Assembly: GCA_905181715.1 (NCBI GenBank)
Contig: CAJIYT010000010.1
Span: 1-42,488, forward strand
Direction: 5' to 3'
Origin: an uncultured Candidatus Poseidoniales archaeon
GTDB taxonomy: Archaea > Thermoplasmatota > Poseidoniia > Poseidoniales > Poseidoniaceae
Length of the DNA: 42,488 nucleotides
A program made the translations under genes and the position numbers. A model generated the notes under the pieces. The model made no database searches. It was not told the origin of the DNA and saw only the letters and a list, made by a program, of their open reading frames with translations. Shown piece by piece: positions 38,605-42,488 of the stretch (its first letter is position 1; each line of letters begins with the position of its first letter).

Positions 38605-40239
38605 TCAGTCGGCTAGGAAGCCATAACCCCACTCGTGTGGTGGTGCGAATGTTTCCTTTATCGAACGTGGTGAGACCCAACGCAATAGGTTCAGTGGACT
38701 ACCTGCCTTGTCGTTGGTACCGCTTCCACGTGCACCACCGAATGGTTGCTGTCCGACGACGGCTCCAGTTGGCTTATCATTGATGTAGAAATTCCCTGCT
38801 GCATAACGCAGAGCCTTGAGTGCGGTTTCGATATGTCTTCGATCCTTGGCGAATATCGAACCGGTGAGGGCATATTCTGATGAGGTGTCACAGACCGCTA
38901 GAATATTCTCAAAATCATTATCCTCGTAGATGTGGATTGAAAGAACTGGGCCAAAAATCTCCTCAATCATACTCTCATAGCGAGAATCTGCACAAAGAAT
39001 AGTTGTTGGTTCGATGAAATAGCCAGTGGTATCGTCATAATTACCACCGGTCACTATTGTACAACCTGGATCGGCTTTAGCGCGCTCGATATATCCCGTA
39101 ATATTGTCAAATGATTTGCGATCTATTACCGCAGACATGTAGTTTGAGAAAATCCTTGGGTCACCGAGTGTTATTTTGGCAACTTCAGCACAATAATCTT
39201 CACCGATTGCATCCCACACTGATTGTGGGACATATGCTCTGCTTGCAGCACTACATTTCTGGCCTTGGAATTCAAAAGAGCCACGTAGCATGGCGACTAA
39301 TAGGGCTTGTCGGTCGCAATCAGGATGGGCGACAATGAAGTCCTTCCCTCCAGTCTCACCAACAATACGTGGATATGAGTTGAGGTTCTCAAGATTGTTT
39401 GCAACATCTTTCCACATCTGTCTGAATACATTTGTCGAGCCTGTGAAATGGATTCCCGCTAAATCAGGGTGTGAAATACAGATATCGCCAACCATGCTCG
39501 CTTTTCCAGGAATGAAATTGATTACACCCGGTGGTAGACCTGCATCCATCATCAAACGCATCAATAGATAATTTGAGACATAGGAGTTACGTGAAGGCTT
39601 CCAAACACCAGTATTACCCATTATTGCAGCGCTCGAGGGGAGATTAGCTGCTATACTACTGAAATTGAATGGAGTGACCGAGAATACAAATCCTTCCAGT
39701 GGTCGTACTTCGCTGGAGTTCCACATACTCGAAGGAGAAACTGGTGGTTGCAAATCCTCGTAGATCTGGCGGCAATAGTCGGCATTGAAACGCCAAAAGT
39801 CGATTAATTCACAAGCAGAATCAATCTCGGCTTGATGACAGGTTTTGGATTGATTAAGCATAGTTGAAGCATTGATTTCAGCCCGACGCGGACCTCGTAA
39901 TAGCTCACTAGCCTTGAGGAAAATCGCACATCGCGACTCCCAGGGCATATTCGACCACATGTCATGAGCGGTAAGGGCTGACTCGATTGCTAAATTGACC
40001 TCAGCCTCTCCTGCCATATGCACTCTTGCTATTACATGAGAATGGTCGTGTGGCATTATTTGCTCGACGATATTACCAGTAAATACTTCTTCACCATTAA
40101 TTATACAAGGTATTTCAATTATCTCGGATTCTTGACGTGCTAATTCCGCTTTCAATTCAGTACGTTCTATACTTCCAGGAAGATACCCCAGAATGGGCTC
40201 GTTAACCGGAGTTGGTGGGCGAGGGACGTTGTTGACCAT
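38605..40239 (-). CDS. pruA: 1-pyrroline-5-carboxylate (L-glutamate gamma-semialdehyde) dehydrogenase
   Basis: This 544-residue ALDH-superfamily protein starts at ATG 40239 (MVNNVPRPPTPVNEPILGYL), with GGGGGG close by; GTG 40287 would add 16 residues. It matches the ALDH4 type found in mitochondria and many bacteria: PRPPTPVNEP at the N-terminus, SVTPFNFSSIAANLPSSAAI, FTGSTNVFRQMWKDVANNL, GETGGKDFIVAHPDCD (catalytic Glu in VGETGGK), FEFQGQKCSAASRAYVP (nucleophile Cys in GQKC) and EEIFGPVLSIHIYED. The enzyme oxidises glutamate semialdehyde to glutamate in proline and ornithine catabolism. No proline dehydrogenase is in this window. Confidence 0.95.
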   Translation of the reverse strand: MVNNVPRPPTPVNEPILGYLPGSIERTELKAELARQESEIIEIPCIINGEEVFTGNIVEQIMPHDHSHVIARVHMAGEAEVNLAIESALTAHDMWSNMPWESRCAIFLKASELLRGPRRAEINASTMLNQSKTCHQAEIDSACELIDFWRFNADYCRQIYEDLQPPVSPSSMWNSSEVRPLEGFVFSVTPFNFSSIAANLPSSAAIMGNTGVWKPSRNSYVSNYLLMRLMMDAGLPPGVINFIPGKASMVGDICISHPDLAGIHFTGSTNVFRQMWKDVANNLENLNSYPRIVGETGGKDFIVAHPDCDRQALLVAMLRGSFEFQGQKCSAASRAYVPQSVWDAIGEDYCAEVAKITLGDPRIFSNYMSAVIDRKSFDNITGYIERAKADPGCTIVTGGNYDDTTGYFIEPTTILCADSRYESMIEEIFGPVLSIHIYEDNDFENILAVCDTSSEYALTGSIFAKDRRHIETALKALRYAAGNFYINDKPTGAVVGQQPFGGARGSGTNDKAGSPLNLLRWVSPRSIKETFAPPHEWGYGFLAD

Positions 40240-40290
40240 GACCCCCCCATGGGGTGAACCTCTTAACGATTTTATTGAGTACTTCACTAA

Positions 40291-40809
40291 TCATAATAGG
40301 TGAGAGAACCTTGCTCTAACCTTGACTAATTTAGGATTGATCATAACTTGACAATACCGGTTATCTGGATTCTTTGCATAGTAGTCATGATGATATTCTT
40401 CAGCGATAGTCAGATTGATGGCCTTTTCTATTGTAGTGACTATCGGAGAATCGAAATGGGGACTCATCTCTTCAACAACTTTCTCAGCAGTCTCAGCCTG
40501 TCCAGATTCCATGGGCATGATACATGAGCGGTATTGGCTGCCAATATCATTGCCTTGACGGTTCAATTGAGTAGGGTCGTGAATCGTGAAGAAGACCTCG
40601 AGTAGAGTTTCGAATGAGATTTTTTCTGCATCATATTCGATTACTACTACTTCTGCATGGCCAGTATTTCCACTACACACTGAATTGTAATCTGGATCTT
40701 TAGATTCTCCACCTGCATAGGCGGGAAGAACAGAATTAACACCCTTGAGGGAATTCAATACGCCTTCAATACACCAGAAGCAGCCACCACCCAATACAGC
40801 TATTGCCAT
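40291..40809 (-). CDS. msrA: Peptide-methionine (S)-S-oxide reductase
   Basis: MsrA (172 residues) repairs oxidised methionine in proteins. GGCFWCIEGV contains the nucleophilic C10, with C13 close by. Further family blocks are YAGGESKDPDYNSVCSGNTGHAEVV, FFTIHDPTQLNRQGNDIGSQYRS and YHHDYYAKNP. C-terminal resolving Cys residues are not obvious; C152 in NRYCQV is a candidate. It starts 25 bases after the surface protein gene and is followed after 51 bases by pruA. Confidence 0.96.
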   Translation of the reverse strand: MAIAVLGGGCFWCIEGVLNSLKGVNSVLPAYAGGESKDPDYNSVCSGNTGHAEVVVIEYDAEKISFETLLEVFFTIHDPTQLNRQGNDIGSQYRSCIMPMESGQAETAEKVVEEMSPHFDSPIVTTIEKAINLTIAEEYHHDYYAKNPDNRYCQVMINPKLVKVRARFSHLL

Positions 40810-40834
40810 GAGGGGCCGTGTAGTCTTTGCTTCT

Positions 40835-42488
40835 TCAATCCCTGCGTAACAGCAAAGCTGCTCCGAGCATTGCCATTAGGCTAAATCCTGCAGTAAATCC
40901 TGGAAGTACTAGTGGGTTTTCATCGGAATATTTGTCGGCAGGTATGTACTTCAGACGAACAGAGTTGTACTCTTCTGTGACTAGAGAATCATTGACTATT
41001 ATCATGTCTTCTGAGTTAATAGTGCCGCTGTTATCGTTGTCCATAAAGATAATCGGAGAATCAGGGCTCGGTGCTGTTGATAACACCATCGAGATGTTGG
41101 TGTCGACACACACTCTTTCGCTGAGGGTGCCCACTGTACATTGTGAGAGCACCGCTTCGTAGTCAGCAAGTGTTCCTTCGATTCCGTCCATGCCCATGAT
41201 TGCGTAGGTGCCTTCACCCATCATTCCAGCACCGCCATCATTTCCGCCACCATTACCATTGCCATTCTGTCCTCCATTACCTGAGCCATCTCCGGGGTTA
41301 CCAGAGCATTCAGCAGCGCCAATGGCGATTTCATGACCAGCATGGGAACCTATTGGTATTCCAGTTTCGTTTGTGAGTTCAACATGAAGATGGTAGCATG
41401 ATTCAATCCAGACGCTCTCTCCCCATTCAGAAGTAGATATAGTCAACTCACGGGAAGCAATGCCATTGGAATCACCCATGATGAGTTCAGAGACAACATT
41501 AGATGTCTTATTGTTATTCATGTGATATACTTCGTATACATAGGTGTAGTTCTCACCTTCACTCAGATTCGTAAACGTAATCGTGAGATTATATCCAGCC
41601 GACATATCATTAAATGGCTCGGTGTACATATCCTCGATAAAGATTAGTTCTGGTCTATCGTTCAAGCCTTCATCGCTGCCAAAGAGACAGTCGTTGGTTC
41701 CATCGTTGATTTTATCGACGGTTATGTTTGTGCCATCGTGACAGTGCCACCAATTGTCGATGGTACCATCGCCATCGAAGTCGTGAGGTTCATCGGAACC
41801 GTCTCCACAATCCTCGGTGCCGTCATTGACATTAGTCCAGTTGATACTCATGTTGACCATACCACCGACTTCATCGGAACACCACCATTCAGGAGCCGGG
41901 TGTCCAGCATTAGTTCCACCGTCATTAGGTCCACCAGGGCTGCCACCAGTCACATAATGATCGTTACTTGCAGATGATTCAAACTCTGAGTTTTGTCCGA
42001 AATCATCTGTACAGTGGTAAATAATAACTCCAGCAGCGTCTTCATGCATCTCGCAATAATACCACCAATCATCAAAACCGTCTTCACCATTAGCATTGTC
42101 AGTACAATCCCACCTCTCATTACCTTCAGCTTCCCATTGACAGTAGTTGAAAGCCATCCACATAGGTCCACCGTCATTATGTCCACCGTCAGGAAGGGCG
42201 CCGTCATCAGGTCCGCTTCCACCCCCCATCATTCCCATCATGTCATCCATCGAGAGGGCAAGAAGTGGCAATGAGTGCAATTCAATACTCTGATCGATTG
42301 TAATAGTCGTATCACTGAGCAAAGTCATTGAAGCGCTAGCCGTATTAAGGGCAGTGGTATCAGAGCCGCTAGTGTCTGCTTCACTGATACTGTATGACAT
42401 AGAGGTAATGGCTCCGCTTGCATCGAGAGTTGCACTGATTACGCCTCCCATCGAATCGGTACCTGAGACGGTCATGCCATCCATGCCG
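40835..42488 (-). CDS. Cell-surface protein with LDLa-like Asp/Cys repeats, EF-hand-like loop and PGF-CTERM signal (N-terminus outside window)
   Basis: The frame is open at the right edge, so the 549 visible residues are the C-terminal part. Repeats such as DGTEDCGDGSDEPHDFDGDG and NDGTNDCLFGSDEG, with WWYCEMHEDA, WWCSDEVGG and WWHCHDG segments, resemble the Ca-binding C..dgsDE ends of LDL-receptor class A modules. Gly/Asn-rich low complexity follows (GNGGQNGNGNGGGNDGG). DNDNSGTINSED near the C-terminus is an EF-hand/dockerin-type loop. The end LPGFTAGFSLMAMLGAALLL then RRD is a PGF-CTERM sorting signal recognised by archaeosortase, so the protein is anchored on the cell surface. Many N-x-S/T sequons (NMSINWTNVN, NLTITFTNLS) suggest N-glycosylation. 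Confidence 0.8.
   Translation of the reverse strand, partial: GMDGMTVSGTDSMGGVISATLDASGAITSMSYSISEADTSGSDTTALNTASASMTLLSDTTITIDQSIELHSLPLLALSMDDMMGMMGGGSGPDDGALPDGGHNDGGPMWMAFNYCQWEAEGNERWDCTDNANGEDGFDDWWYYCEMHEDAAGVIIYHCTDDFGQNSEFESSASNDHYVTGGSPGGPNDGGTNAGHPAPEWWCSDEVGGMVNMSINWTNVNDGTEDCGDGSDEPHDFDGDGTIDNWWHCHDGTNITVDKINDGTNDCLFGSDEGLNDRPELIFIEDMYTEPFNDMSAGYNLTITFTNLSEGENYTYVYEVYHMNNNKTSNVVSELIMGDSNGIASRELTISTSEWGESVWIESCYHLHVELTNETGIPIGSHAGHEIAIGAAECSGNPGDGSGNGGQNGNGNGGGNDGGAGMMGEGTYAIMGMDGIEGTLADYEAVLSQCTVGTLSERVCVDTNISMVLSTAPSPDSPIIFMDNDNSGTINSEDMIIVNDSLVTEEYNSVRLKYIPADKYSDENPLVLPGFTAGFSLMAMLGAALLLRRD

Noticed and set aside
38432..38626. Plus-strand frame of 64 residues spanning the gap before the PrsW-family gene
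   Set aside because: It overlaps the ends of two strong minus-strand genes and its translation has no domain.

Overview
The window is a gene-dense piece of an archaeal chromosome. The archaeal assignment rests on a run encoding L44e, S27e, aIF2-alpha, Nop10 and a PAC2 protein, plus L37e, an archaeal/eukaryal-type tyrosyl-tRNA synthetase, a short archaeal-type triosephosphate isomerase, a SAMP2-like ubiquitin-fold protein and a PGF-CTERM surface protein. Aerobic-type heterotrophic enzymes (SucCD, glutaryl-CoA dehydrogenase, ETF, P5C dehydrogenase, MsrA) and many bacterial-looking genes suggest a marine Thermoplasmatota lineage such as Poseidoniales (Marine Group II) or Marine Group III. That placement is inference from gene content only.

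Layout. 1-2120: partial secreted protein (-), small membrane proteins (+), DUF309 protein (-). 2184-4833: a RecB/Cas4-like protein with lost nuclease residues (+), facing a sugar nucleotidyltransferase-tpiA pair (-). 4933-7073: sucCD (+). 7095-8420: double zinc-ribbon protein with a collagen-like tail (-). 8526-12249: an hpnE-hpnC-hpnD operon for squalene (+). 12281-13768: class III aminotransferase (-). 13934-15348: DUF523-DUF1722 protein and ABA4-like membrane protein (+). 15425-17819: membrane-anchored propeller protein and glutaryl-CoA dehydrogenase (-). 17910-21319: hypothetical protein, tyrS, etfB, etfA (+). 21320-27521: a long co-directional minus run of two membrane proteins, rpl37e, purF, a ThiI-like pseudoenzyme, a propeller-PKD protein and an MBL hydrolase. 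27654-29953: the translation operon (+). 29954-30290: SAMP2-like protein (-) and tRNA-Ser(CGA). 30386-33733: zinc-ribbon/8-TM protein and partner (+). 33769-42488: a minus run of a Cys-less redoxin membrane protein, a DUF92 protein, a PrsW-type protease, P5C dehydrogenase, msrA and a partial surface protein with a PGF-CTERM tail.

How the genes fit together. Glutaryl-CoA dehydrogenase passes electrons to ETF, whose genes lie 3 kb away. An omega-type aminotransferase and P5C dehydrogenase could feed amino acid carbon toward the TCA cycle, where SucCD acts. HpnC, HpnD and HpnE together would make squalene from farnesyl diphosphate; no squalene cyclase is present here. Genes inside operons are often preceded by GAGGTG/GGTGA-type Shine-Dalgarno sequences.

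The most notable theme is several proteins that keep a family's fold signatures but have lost its catalytic or metal-binding residues: the RecB/Cas4-like protein, the ThiI-like protein, the redoxin-like domain and ribosomal L44e. No CRISPR array, insertion sequence, prophage or obvious defence island was seen, and no intergenic stretch exceeds about 300 bases.
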